A DNA stretch of 64,000 nt from IMG/VR virus record IMGVR_UViG_3300043409_003130, positions 18,526-82,525 of that record; one strand, 5' to 3'. Made by a program: the position numbers and the translations under genes. The DNA is from a virus. How positions within the stretch are numbered: the first letter of the stretch is position 1; the number at the start of each line of letters is the position of its first letter. Below, piece by piece: positions 9,876 through 17,761 of this stretch. Under the pieces are notes generated by a model, which saw nothing but the letters and a program-made list of their open reading frames with translations, had not been told where the DNA came from and did no database searches.

Positions 9876-12200
9876 ATGTCAAATTTAAAAATAAAGGCTC
9901 ATACTTCGTTTATTGGAACCACCGGTTATAATAATCATGCTCAGTCATTTTTTAAAACCCTATCAAAGTATACACCAGTTGAAGTTAGAAATTTTACAAT
10001 AGGTAAAAGCTGGACTAATTATTCAGATGAACCACATAATGGTGAGCCTTATTTAGATAATACCCTAAAAACAATGTTAGTTCAACAAAGTTTATGGGAT
10101 CATAATAAGCGGCTGTCGGACTATCCAATTTATAAAAATTGGCATAATCCAGGCAAAGCGGATATTAACTTAGTTTTAAATGAAACCAATCATCACTATT
10201 TTTATCAAGACTATCAAGGCTATTCAATTGCCTATAACGTTTGGGAATCAACTTTACAACCTGAAGCTTTTTTTAATAGACTATTAGACTTTAATGAATT
10301 ATGGGTTCCTTCAAAATGGCAACGAGACTGTACGATTGCTCAAGGTTATCCAGCTGATAAAATATTTGTTATACCAGAAGGCGTTGACTCTGATATATTT
10401 TTTCCAGAAGAGGTTAGCCATCCACTAACCAGTAATGGCAGATTTACCTTTTCTATATTTGGAAGATGGGATTACCGAAAGTCAACCAAGGAATTAATAG
10501 AAACTTTTTTATCTGAATTTTCAAAAGACGAACCGGTTGACCTAATATTAAGTATTGATAATCCATACTCTGGTGATGGGCTAACGAGTACAGAAGAGAG
10601 ACTTGCCCATTATAACTTTACAGATGACCGCCTTAAAGTATTACACTTACCGCCTAGAGAAGAATATATTAAATTATTAAAGTCAACTAGCGTATTTCTT
10701 TCATGTGCCCGAGCCGAAGGTTGGAATCTTCCATTAATTGAGGCAATGTCATGCGGAACTCCATCAATCTATTCAAACTGCTCAGCTCAATTAGAATTTG
10801 CAGAAGGTAAAGGTTTACCAGTTAAAATAGTTGGTGAAAGGCCGATTAGTGAAAGTACCTATGCTCATTTTAATGAGAGTATTGGAAACTATTATGAGCC
10901 TGACTTTGTAGACCTAGCAAAGGTAATGAGATCAGCCTATACAGATTGGGCTAAATATAAAAAGGAGGCACTATCCCAGGCCAAGGAAATTCATAAAAAT
11001 TTTAATTGGGATAAAATTGCAAAAGAGGCAATGGATCATATTAATAGTCAGTCTGAAATCATTAACCGTGTGAACTCAGCTGCTAGCAAACCGCTAAATA
11101 TTGGCCATCATTTTGTTAGAGGCGCACATATTGAGTTATCCGGAGGCGATCCTAATCAATATTGGGTTGAATTTATAAATCAATCAACCGGCAAAGTTGA
11201 ACACTCTGGAGAAATTTCAAATAGTATGTGGATTAAAACCAGTAAAACCTATTTTATTGACTGGTTAATAACTGTAAAAGACCTTTCGTCAGGAGAAATT
11301 GTGTTTAACAAAAAATTAGATCTATTAGATAAACGTGTCTATATTTCGCTTGATTCAAAATCATTAGGTGATACCCTAGCCTGGTTTCCAGCAGTTGAAG
11401 AATTTCGTAAAAAACACAAGTGTAAAGTTATATGCTCTACTTTTCAAAATGATTTTTTTGAAAAAACCTATCCAGAAATAGAATTTATTAAACCTGGAGA
11501 TGAAGTACACGATGTAAAAGCCCTATATTCAATTGGGTGGTATTATGGTGAAAATGAAGAATTAAATCCAAATATGAATCCTAACGAGACTAAAAATCAA
11601 CCAATGCAAAAAACTGCATTTGATATTTTAGGGCTTGAATATCAAGAAGTTGTTCCAAAATTAAGTATTCCAACTGAAACTAAAAAGAAACAGGTTGCCA
11701 TTGCAATTCATGCAACTTGTCAGGCTAAATATTGGAATAATCCAACCGGTTGGCAAGAGGTTGTTGACTGGTGTAGTTCCCATAATTATGAAGTTGTCCT
11801 AATTTCAAGAGAAGATTCAGGTTTCATGGGAAATATTCAGCCTACTGGTATTAGAAAATTACCAAGCGGTCCAATTGAGGCAGCTATTTCTGAAATTTCA
11901 AAGTCTGAAGCTTTTATTGGAATAGGCAGTGGTCTAAGTTGGTTAGCATGGGCATTAGGAACTCCAACTATCCTAATTTCAGGATTCTCACATGACTATA
12001 CCGAACCACTTACAAATACCAATAGAATTTGTTCACCGGCTGGTAAATGTGCAGGTTGTTTTAATACTCATAAATTAGATCCAAGCGACTGGAATTGGTG
12101 CCCGATCCATAAAGGAACTGACCGCCAATTTGAATGTTCTAAATTAATTACAGCAGACTCGGTAATATCTCAATTAAAGACGATACTTGGTCTCGTATAG
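9876..12200 (+). CDS. Two-domain glycosyltransferase: GT4-like plus Aah/TibC-type O-heptosyltransferase
   Basis: A 774-residue fusion. Residues 1-400 look like a GT4 retaining glycosyltransferase: IPEGVD near 167, FGRWDYRKS near 195, and the E-x7-E motif EGWNLPLIE at 281-289 followed by AMSCGTP. Residues about 405-774 match the bacterial autotransporter heptosyltransferase family: SLGDTLAWFPAVEEF, QAKYWNNPTGW, IGIGSGLSWLAWALG, and the cysteine cluster C725-AG-C728, C742-PIHKGTDRQFE-C754 that in TibC binds iron. That family transfers heptose from ADP-heptose to serine hydroxyls of repetitive adhesins in the cytoplasm. Fusion to a GT4 domain suggests a second sugar could be added to the first. 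It sits 1.4 kb after a fibre with about 1,700 Ser/Thr in repeats, the likely substrate. The family match is strong; sugar and acceptor are inferred. Confidence 0.85.
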   Translation: MSNLKIKAHTSFIGTTGYNNHAQSFFKTLSKYTPVEVRNFTIGKSWTNYSDEPHNGEPYLDNTLKTMLVQQSLWDHNKRLSDYPIYKNWHNPGKADINLVLNETNHHYFYQDYQGYSIAYNVWESTLQPEAFFNRLLDFNELWVPSKWQRDCTIAQGYPADKIFVIPEGVDSDIFFPEEVSHPLTSNGRFTFSIFGRWDYRKSTKELIETFLSEFSKDEPVDLILSIDNPYSGDGLTSTEERLAHYNFTDDRLKVLHLPPREEYIKLLKSTSVFLSCARAEGWNLPLIEAMSCGTPSIYSNCSAQLEFAEGKGLPVKIVGERPISESTYAHFNESIGNYYEPDFVDLAKVMRSAYTDWAKYKKEALSQAKEIHKNFNWDKIAKEAMDHINSQSEIINRVNSAASKPLNIGHHFVRGAHIELSGGDPNQYWVEFINQSTGKVEHSGEISNSMWIKTSKTYFIDWLITVKDLSSGEIVFNKKLDLLDKRVYISLDSKSLGDTLAWFPAVEEFRKKHKCKVICSTFQNDFFEKTYPEIEFIKPGDEVHDVKALYSIGWYYGENEELNPNMNPNETKNQPMQKTAFDILGLEYQEVVPKLSIPTETKKKQVAIAIHATCQAKYWNNPTGWQEVVDWCSSHNYEVVLISREDSGFMGNIQPTGIRKLPSGPIEAAISEISKSEAFIGIGSGLSWLAWALGTPTILISGFSHDYTEPLTNTNRICSPAGKCAGCFNTHKLDPSDWNWCPIHKGTDRQFECSKLITADSVISQLKTILGLV

Positions 12201-12210
12201 ATAATTCTAT

Positions 12211-12828
12211 ATGATTTTAAACTCAAGACAGAATGGATTTCTAATAAATTTACCGCAGGATTTTTTTAATGCTGAGGTTCAAACCCGATATGATAAATAT
12301 TACAGAAATTTATTATTACCGTATAAGTCAATTTCAGATTTTATGGCATCTACCATTCAAGGAGTTAATTTTCCAGGTTTAACAACGGTATTGCCTACTC
12401 AAATTAGAACACTAGGCAAAATTCAAGAAGTGCAAAGTGCAAAACCTATTGCGGATATGTTTACTAGAGAGTTAAAATTAACTTTTAAGTTAACTGATGC
12501 ATATCTTAACTATTTTATATTTTTAGATAATGCACTAAATTATTTAGAACCAGCAAACACCTCAACCTCGTATATTGGAAATACGGCACTAGGCCAATCG
12601 TTAACCGTTCCGCCAATTGCCAATAATAATCATCCATTTTTTAGTCCAATCCGATTAACTCTATTAAATAACGAAGGGTATGCAGTAAGTTCAGTAATAT
12701 TTAACCGGCCTCAGCTTAAACAGCTCAGTGAATTAACCCTAAGTTATTCAGCAGTGGTTCCAAAGTTTAGCTTTTTTACTGCAACTTTTAGCTATTATAA
12801 TTTTGATTTAGAATTAGACTTTGACTAA
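12211..12828 (+). CDS. Putative tail tube / tube-cap protein (gp19/gp54-like)
   Basis: A 205-residue protein. After a short N-terminal extension it shows 'GVNFPGLT' and 'KPIADMFTRELKLTFKLTDAYLNYFIFLDNAL', an insertion rich in N and P, then 'SPIRLTLLNNEG' and a closing 'YSAVVPKFSFFTATFSYYNFDLEL'. This beta-rich order, with a strand pair near 85-115 and a final F-x-Y-x-x-F-x-I/L-E strand, is that of T4 tube-type proteins gp19 and gp54. Overlaps the stop of the convergent nucleotidyltransferase gene by 4 nt. GATAAT at 12200-12205 is 5 nt before the ATG and could be a -10 box. Assignment to tube versus tube cap cannot be made by eye. Confidence 0.5.
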   Translation: MILNSRQNGFLINLPQDFFNAEVQTRYDKYYRNLLLPYKSISDFMASTIQGVNFPGLTTVLPTQIRTLGKIQEVQSAKPIADMFTRELKLTFKLTDAYLNYFIFLDNALNYLEPANTSTSYIGNTALGQSLTVPPIANNNHPFFSPIRLTLLNNEGYAVSSVIFNRPQLKQLSELTLSYSAVVPKFSFFTATFSYYNFDLELDFD

Positions 12829-13622
12829 TCGATTCCGCCTGGAATTACTAAACCTTCTTCTGCTAGTTTAGCTCGATACTCTTTTAAAATAAGAGGCATA
12901 TTTAATTTAGGATTAGTACTTTGACTAGCGGTTGTTAATAAAGCGAGCGTCTTTTCGTAGGTATTCCATTTAGCATATGGATAATTTTTTCCAAATAATA
13001 TATCTGAAATTTCAGGAATTGTATCTGCAATAAGCTTGCGATCAACTATTTTATAATTAATCTTTTTTAATTCTTTAGTAAATTGATATATTCCGTCCGG
13101 TCTAAACATATATCCTTTAAACTGGGTTACAGTACTGTTCTTTTCAATTTTATCAAACTGCATAGAGTCTAGTGCACAAAATATCAAAAAGACTCGGTGC
13201 TTAGTGGAATAGTCTTCTTCATCAATTGACTTATAGAAAATATCATTTATATTACGATTTGTGTCTAATGGTTTGACAAACATATCAAATTGTACAAAGT
13301 GCCCTTTAGAAATTTCAAATTTAACTGACACAATATTAAATCCATAAAATATTTTTGTTTCGTATCCAGCCGTTTGAATTTTTGCTGATATATCAGGCAA
13401 ACTAAGCTCAGAATAAAATAGTGCATCAAGATCTCCGGAAATATCTTTTTGTCTCCATGAACCAATTAATTCAAGTTCAGCTTCTCCAAATAATTGAGTC
13501 ATTGCACTTTGGAATTTAGCAAAGGCCGGCTCAACTTCTGCACGATTAAGACTCTGTGCATCCGGAAAAGCATTTCCACCTTCGGTAACGGTAAATGTTT
13601 TAAACTCTACTAGATACTTCAT
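12825..13622 (-). CDS. Nucleotidyltransferase-like protein with capsid-targeting-type N-terminus
   Basis: A 265-residue protein. The motif G54-S55-W-R-x-x-D-x-S-G-D64-L-D66, with a third acidic residue in V-Q-F-D113-M-F, is the metal-binding signature of polymerase-beta-type nucleotidyltransferases. The substrate (nucleotide, RNA or protein AMPylation target) cannot be read. The first residues, MKYLVEFKTFTVTE followed by GG, match the capsid-targeting peptide seen in at least twelve other proteins here, with V-T-E|G as a plausible prohead-protease site. It is last in the leftward late operon (spanins, gp15-like, this gene), overlapping the gp15-like stop by 4 nt. I infer a virion-packaged enzyme delivered at infection. 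Confidence 0.65.
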   Translation of the reverse strand: MKYLVEFKTFTVTEGGNAFPDAQSLNRAEVEPAFAKFQSAMTQLFGEAELELIGSWRQKDISGDLDALFYSELSLPDISAKIQTAGYETKIFYGFNIVSVKFEISKGHFVQFDMFVKPLDTNRNINDIFYKSIDEEDYSTKHRVFLIFCALDSMQFDKIEKNSTVTQFKGYMFRPDGIYQFTKELKKINYKIVDRKLIADTIPEISDILFGKNYPYAKWNTYEKTLALLTTASQSTNPKLNMPLILKEYRAKLAEEGLVIPGGID

Positions 13623-14386
13623 ATATTTGGATCTTGGCCGGTTGTTTGATCAACCCAACCACTTGTTAGTGTATTATTATTAATTGAATCCTTTTTAACT
13701 ATACCAATTTTGTCCATAATATTAGAACTTTTACGTTTAGAAGTTTTTTCAAAACTAGGGAAATACGTTTCAACCGCAACTGCTAACGAAACCGTTATTT
13801 TATTATCCGTGTTCATGGTAAATGTTGAATATTTTTTATCAACCAGTTCAGTAGACGGAAATGAAAATTGTGCAGGAATTCGAACTCCATTATATTGAAA
13901 ATACATTACTCTATTTGAATAATATATGTCTAATAACTGTTCAGCAATTTTAAATGCTTTATTTAAATTATCACAAATAATTTTAATATCAAATTTTACA
14001 GAGAGCGGAAGTGTATAGAGTTGAGCTGAATAACCAGTAAGAATATTTGCATCATTTGCTCCCTTTTCAGTAGCTGAAAATTGTCCTCTAACAAATTTAT
14101 TTGTAATATCAGCCGAGCTCACCTCAAAAGAAGTCAATGATACAATTCCTCTAGGAATAATATCGTAAGCTCCTTCCGCTACCGGTATTTCACAGTTATC
14201 CGGTAAACCTACATAAAAATCCTTTAAGAAACCTTCATCGGTTGCAAAATTATATAAAAATGGCACTGAAAATGTCTCTTTATGATCTGCTCTAGAAATA
14301 GTAAGATGCATTTCGCTATTTAATAAGTCAAGCAGAGAAATTGTTAAATTTCTTAAAAATATATCATCGGTATTTAATGTATTCAT
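13619..14386 (-). CDS. Tail sheath terminator / stabiliser, T4 gp15-like
   Basis: A 255-residue protein. It has a conserved order of features: an early helix (LRNLTISLLDLLNSE), a strand with VPFLYN, an I-P-R-G segment near 75, a middle domain with 'LPLSVKFDIKIICDNLNKAFKIAEQLLDIYY', then a beta segment ending 'KITVSLAVAVETYFPSF'. T4 gp15 shows the same plan: VPITYA, LPRI, a strand plus the helix DDMFQIVEQILPYF, and a closing strand with a Y-P-P motif. gp15 caps the sheath and tube and joins the tail to the head. It lies in the leftward operon with spanins and overlaps the nucleotidyltransferase start. Recognition is by pattern and moderately secure. Confidence 0.6.
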   Translation of the reverse strand: MNTLNTDDIFLRNLTISLLDLLNSEMHLTISRADHKETFSVPFLYNFATDEGFLKDFYVGLPDNCEIPVAEGAYDIIPRGIVSLTSFEVSSADITNKFVRGQFSATEKGANDANILTGYSAQLYTLPLSVKFDIKIICDNLNKAFKIAEQLLDIYYSNRVMYFQYNGVRIPAQFSFPSTELVDKKYSTFTMNTDNKITVSLAVAVETYFPSFEKTSKRKSSNIMDKIGIVKKDSINNNTLTSGWVDQTTGQDPNI

Positions 14387-14395
14387 ATTTATTAT

Positions 14396-14809
14396 TTAAT
14401 TTGATGAAAATCCGATTACTGCTAATACTGCAAATACACCAGCTGCAATTTTTATAATTTTATTCTTACTACGTTCTTTCTTAACGTCCTTTTCTAAACC
14501 TGTAACAATTTGGGTGTACTTAACCTCTTTTTGTCTATATAAATCAATTTGTGATGAAAAATTAGCTACTTTAGAAACATATGTATTAACCAGTCTCTCA
14601 TTAGTTAAATTCTTTTCTTCTAACTGATTTACTAATATAATAGTTTTAGTTAATTCTATTTTAGCAGAGTCACCTCTTACTAAATCTATTGCAATCTGCT
14701 TTGCAATACTATCTGGAAAGCAGTGAACTTTTTTATTTGTAGCGATTTGTGAAAAAGTCATCGAGCTCAACAGGAGTAGCCCGACTAATATCTTTAATTT
14801 TCTTACCAT
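14396..14809 (-). CDS. Putative spanin partner: exported protein with C-terminal membrane segment
   Basis: A 137-residue protein with a signal peptide (MVRKLKILVGLLLLSSMTFS, cleavage probably before Q21), a single Cys in VHCFPDSIAKQIAIDLVRGD, a long helical, coiled-coil-type middle (residues 45-110) and a C-terminal hydrophobic helix (IIKIAAGVFAVLAVIGF). The start overlaps the preceding spanin-like gene by 77 nt in another frame, as in Rz/Rz1 pairs. Similar signal-plus-coiled-coil-plus-TM proteins are common in phages of Bacteroidota. I infer a role in the last lysis step or envelope spanning; it is not a lipoprotein by sequence. Confidence 0.5.
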   Translation of the reverse strand: MVRKLKILVGLLLLSSMTFSQIATNKKVHCFPDSIAKQIAIDLVRGDSAKIELTKTIILVNQLEEKNLTNERLVNTYVSKVANFSSQIDLYRQKEVKYTQIVTGLEKDVKKERSKNKIIKIAAGVFAVLAVIGFSSN

Positions 14810-15086
14810 AATAATTTTGTATTTCTTTTATTTTATTTTTAGTTGAGTCAATTTGTTGATCTGCAACAACTAAGTTATGTTGATACCCTATAATTAGGCT
14901 ATCGTATTTAAGTTGATCCTTTTCTAATTTAGAGATAATTGTTGATAAACTATCAATTTGTGACTTTTCTTTACTATACTTGTCTGACTGGTCTGGGTCA
15001 ATTGAAATACACAGTGATACAATTAAAATTACAATTATAATTACCAAGGTCCAAATTAGTTTGGTTCCATTTTCTAGTCCTGTCAT
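14733..15086 (-). CDS. Putative inner-membrane spanin (Rz-like)
   Basis: A 117-residue protein with an N-terminal membrane anchor (KLIWTLVIIIVILIVSLCIS, residues 9-28) followed by about 75 residues of coiled-coil-prone sequence and a short tail ELDDFFTNRYK. Topology N-in/C-out and length are those of i-spanins such as Rz. The next gene starts inside its 3' end in another frame, the usual Rz/Rz1 arrangement. A TATAAATA late promoter lies immediately upstream. No holin or endolysin is adjacent, so the lysis assignment rests on topology and overlap only. Confidence 0.55.
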   Translation of the reverse strand: MTGLENGTKLIWTLVIIIVILIVSLCISIDPDQSDKYSKEKSQIDSLSTIISKLEKDQLKYDSLIIGYQHNLVVADQQIDSTKNKIKEIQNYYGKKIKDISRATPVELDDFFTNRYK

Positions 15087-15091
15087 ATAGT

Positions 15092-15099
15092 TATTTATA
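15092..15099 (-). promoter_or_regulatory. Late promoter TATAAATA (minus strand)
   Basis: On the minus strand TATAAATA is followed by ACTAT and then the ATG of the spanin-like gene. It matches the T4 late promoter core. The start site would fall close to the ATG, giving a very short or absent leader. Confidence 0.6.
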
Positions 15100-15123
15100 T
15101 TAAGTTTTAGTTACTTTACCTAT

Positions 15124-15161
15124 TAAAAAATTATGCACTACTGTTGAGATAGTGCATAATT
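15124..15161 (-). terminator. Rho-independent terminator of the tmRNA gene
   Basis: On the minus strand the stem ATTATGCACTA / TAGTGCATAAT encloses a 9-nt loop and is followed by six U. It starts 8 nt after the tmRNA 3' end. Confidence 0.85.
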
Positions 15162-15168
15162 ATTCCCG

Positions 15169-15550
15169 TGGAGGCGGAGAGATTCGAACTCTCGTCCGTA
15201 TAGCCTCAAATTAGGCCTTCGTTTACATGCTTAGTTAATTTTGCTAAACTAACAAACTTCACAGTTCCCTTATTGAATAGGTCGGTTTACTGAGAACTTA
15301 TCTTCTATATCACTTTTAACGATATTGATCATATCGGTTTGCAACTTTGGGTTACTTAAGCAGTTGCCGCTTACCACTTATGCAGCTAATAAAAGCTCTT
15401 CAGTAGCTGGAGTGTTAACTTGGTTAACAAGGCTCCAGAAAGTTATATTGTTGTCAATTAACTTACAGTAATACCAGGTTTACGAGCTTTAAGTATCATC
15501 CTCGACATGCAGACTCAATTGGATAACTAACGTCAAATCCGGTCGCCCCC
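15169..15550 (-). ncRNA. ssrA: Transfer-messenger RNA (tmRNA), phage-encoded
   Basis: Read on the minus strand the 382-nt RNA begins GGGGGCGACCGGATTTGACG and ends ...GAGAG-TTCGAAT-CTCTC-CGCCTCC-A. The ends form a perfect 7-bp acceptor stem (GGGGGCG/CGCCTCC) that contains the G3-U70 pair required for alanine charging, plus a 5-bp T stem with loop TTCGAAT; CCA is not encoded. Inside, a PK1-like stem (CTGGAG/CTCCAG, about 15401-15437) is followed by a short frame GCT ACT GAA GAG CTT TTA TTA GCT GCA TAA, giving the tag ATEELLLAA, with the -LAA end recognised by ClpXP-type proteases. The resume codon (GCT at about 15406) is inferred from its place just after PK1. A terminator follows directly. Host SmpB would be needed, as no smpB is visible here. 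Confidence 0.9.
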
Positions 15551-15554
15551 AATT

Positions 15555-15560
15555 AGTATA
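15555..15560 (-). promoter_or_regulatory. Possible promoter of the tmRNA gene
   Basis: The minus strand carries a very AT-rich stretch with TATACT at 15560-15555, four bases before the first G of the tmRNA. The spacing is slightly short for a -10 box, so this is tentative. Confidence 0.35.
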
Positions 15561-15619
15561 ATAATAATATACTATAATTATTTATCTGGTATCAAAAATT
15601 AGGTAATAAATATTGGGAT

Positions 15620-15627
15620 TATAAATA
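15620..15627 (+). promoter_or_regulatory. Late promoter TATAAATA
   Basis: TATAAATAAC followed by TAAAAAG lies 22 nt before the ATG of the baseplate wedge gene. The same core, TATAAATAAC-(T/A)-AAAAAG, recurs before several other virion genes of the window. Confidence 0.7.
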
Positions 15628-15649
15628 ACTAAAAAGAAGTCTCAAGATA

Positions 15650-17512
15650 ATGGCTAATTTATCAACTCAAAATAATTCGCTTAGGCTATTTACAAGCCTT
15701 AAAATAAGAATCGGTGATATCTTAGGTGAAACTATTGGTTTTTTACAGGAAACCTTTAAACAAAGTAAAACAATATTTACTGCAGCTTCTCCATTTGGCC
15801 AATTACTAATTGTTTTTGAAAACTTAAGTCAATTAATTTTTTATTATATTGAAGATTCAATTACTGAACTTAATATTTATGAAGCGTCTAGAGCATCTTC
15901 AATATATTCGTTAGCTAGTTTAGCTGGACACAATCCAAGCCGAGCCATTGGAGCAATTGCCCAAATTAGAATTAAACCAAAGACTGGTATATCATTTGAA
16001 AATAATATCATAGTATTAAATGATTTGCTTAAACTTAGGTGTACAAATAATGGACTTCAATACGTGCTTGAATTACCACAAGATGAACTTAGGCTTGACT
16101 TAACAGATTTTCAAACCCTAACTGTTTTAGGTATTAGACAGGGGGAGGTTCAGTCCCAGACCTTTACGGCAAAGGGTATTGCATTTGAGAGTTATCAAAT
16201 GGGTTTAGAAAATAATTATTATGTTGATAATTTTAAAGTAAATGTTTATGTAAATGGAGAAATATGGACTAAATACGAGTCCCTATTAGATATTCCGCGC
16301 GGTGATAAAGGTTTTATTATTAAAACTGGAATAACCAACGGTTTAGATCTGTATTTTGGAAATGGATCATTTGGTAAAATACCAACTCTTGGCTCTACTA
16401 TTGTTGTTGAATATCTTAGTTCAGAAGGAGCTGGCGGCAATATCAAAATAGATGATGCTAGACAAATTAATTTTACGTTTGACGAAACAGGTTTTTCAAT
16501 AGTAGGCGATGAAATTGACTTAAATTCAGTATTAGAAATTACCGTAATAAGTCCTCCAAGCTTTGGAGTTGACCCAGAAGAGCTTGAATTAACCAGATTA
16601 ATTGCACCAAAGGCATCTAAGAATTTTGCACTAATTAACGTGGATAATTATGAAGTCTTATTACACAAATTACAAATGTTTTCAACTATTCGAGTATTTT
16701 TAGCTCCGCCTCCTGCGCCAACTTCGAATACTATACCTGCTGTAATTGCTGCTACTGGCCTGGTTGTTACTGGCCCGGTTACTGGTGTTGCTTTACCAAC
16801 TACTGTATCGGGTAGTTCCCCTACTATAACTGCTGCACTTGGAGGTTCTTCACTTGCGCGTATGATTAATTTATTTTTAATACCCGATGTTTCACAGTTA
16901 TTTGCAAATGGTAGTGACTATTTTAAACTAAATACCGATAAGTTTAAATTAACAAATTATCAAAAAAATCAACTTTTAAATTTTATAGAACGATCTGGAA
17001 CTAAAATGATTTCTACCGATATTATAATTATTGACCCTATCATAACTAAATATGTTTTAAATATAAGTGTTATTGGATTTGAAGATGTTTCAAATGATAT
17101 AATTAAATCGGATATAACTAATGCAATTGGTCAATATTTTATTAAATTAAGTAGATATGATCGAGTTCCAAAAAGTGATTTAATTAAAATTATAGAAGAG
17201 GTAAATGGAGTAGACTCAGTAAGTATCACCATATTATCTGAACTAAATGAAAAGGCTGCAATTGATAGAGCCACTCTTGTGTTAACTGGGGCGAGTTCCA
17301 CAACTAACCAAATTCAATCTGAAGTATTAATTGGATTAGATGAATTTAACGATATCATTATTAATTCTAATCAATTTCCAGTTATTAGAGGAGGCTGGAG
17401 AGATCGTGCCCAAAATTTGTATAGTGAAGTTATCTCAACTACTGAACTTAGCCCAATTAATATTGAAATAAAAACGGTTAAAACAAAACGTAACAAAATA
17501 ACATTATTATGA
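15650..17512 (+). CDS. Baseplate wedge protein, T4 gp6-like (baseplate J family)
   Basis: A 620-residue protein. Residues 50-110 hold a helical region (LLIVFENLSQLIFYYIEDSITELNIYEASRASSIYSLASLAGH), followed by the baseplate-J core with LYFGNGSFGKIP near 225-245 and EYLSSEGAGGNI, the signature loop of the gpJ/gp6 family, and a C-terminal domain with DIIIIDPIITKYVLNISVIG and YDRVPKSDLIKIIEEVNGVDSV. In T4, gp6 dimers form the inner iris of the baseplate. A low-complexity hydrophobic insertion (PPPAPTSNTIPAVIAATGLV onward, about 350-400) is unusual. Starts a rightward operon that runs through packaging genes; the next gene overlaps by 4 nt. Confidence 0.8.
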   Translation: MANLSTQNNSLRLFTSLKIRIGDILGETIGFLQETFKQSKTIFTAASPFGQLLIVFENLSQLIFYYIEDSITELNIYEASRASSIYSLASLAGHNPSRAIGAIAQIRIKPKTGISFENNIIVLNDLLKLRCTNNGLQYVLELPQDELRLDLTDFQTLTVLGIRQGEVQSQTFTAKGIAFESYQMGLENNYYVDNFKVNVYVNGEIWTKYESLLDIPRGDKGFIIKTGITNGLDLYFGNGSFGKIPTLGSTIVVEYLSSEGAGGNIKIDDARQINFTFDETGFSIVGDEIDLNSVLEITVISPPSFGVDPEELELTRLIAPKASKNFALINVDNYEVLLHKLQMFSTIRVFLAPPPAPTSNTIPAVIAATGLVVTGPVTGVALPTTVSGSSPTITAALGGSSLARMINLFLIPDVSQLFANGSDYFKLNTDKFKLTNYQKNQLLNFIERSGTKMISTDIIIIDPIITKYVLNISVIGFEDVSNDIIKSDITNAIGQYFIKLSRYDRVPKSDLIKIIEEVNGVDSVSITILSELNEKAAIDRATLVLTGASSTTNQIQSEVLIGLDEFNDIIINSNQFPVIRGGWRDRAQNLYSEVISTTELSPINIEIKTVKTKRNKITLL

Positions 17513-17754
17513 TAAGAAATTCAATTTATTGGGGTATATACAATAGAAAAGACCTTCGACTAAATTTAGGATTTAGATATAAAGGTCAAGTTTTAAAAAA
17601 GACCCTATCTAATCAAATGTTTGGAGTTAATCCAATATTAGATGGATTTATTGACTATATGGAATCATTTATATATGAACATATTGAGGCAGTAAAACAA
17701 ATAAAAATCTTTGCCAATCCGGCACTAGATAAAAACGAAAACCGACTAAATTAA
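17509..17754 (+). CDS. Small conserved-looking phage protein, unknown
   Basis: An 81-residue protein whose ATG overlaps the gp6-like stop (ATGA). It has a basic N-terminal half (YNRKDLRLNLGFRYKGQVLKKTLSNQMFGVNP) and a C-terminal helix (ILDGFIDYMESFIYEHIEAVKQIKIFANP). I do not recognise a family. Translational coupling to a baseplate gene suggests a baseplate or assembly role. Confidence 0.55.
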   Translation: MIRNSIYWGIYNRKDLRLNLGFRYKGQVLKKTLSNQMFGVNPILDGFIDYMESFIYEHIEAVKQIKIFANPALDKNENRLN

Positions 17755-17761
17755 ATAATTC

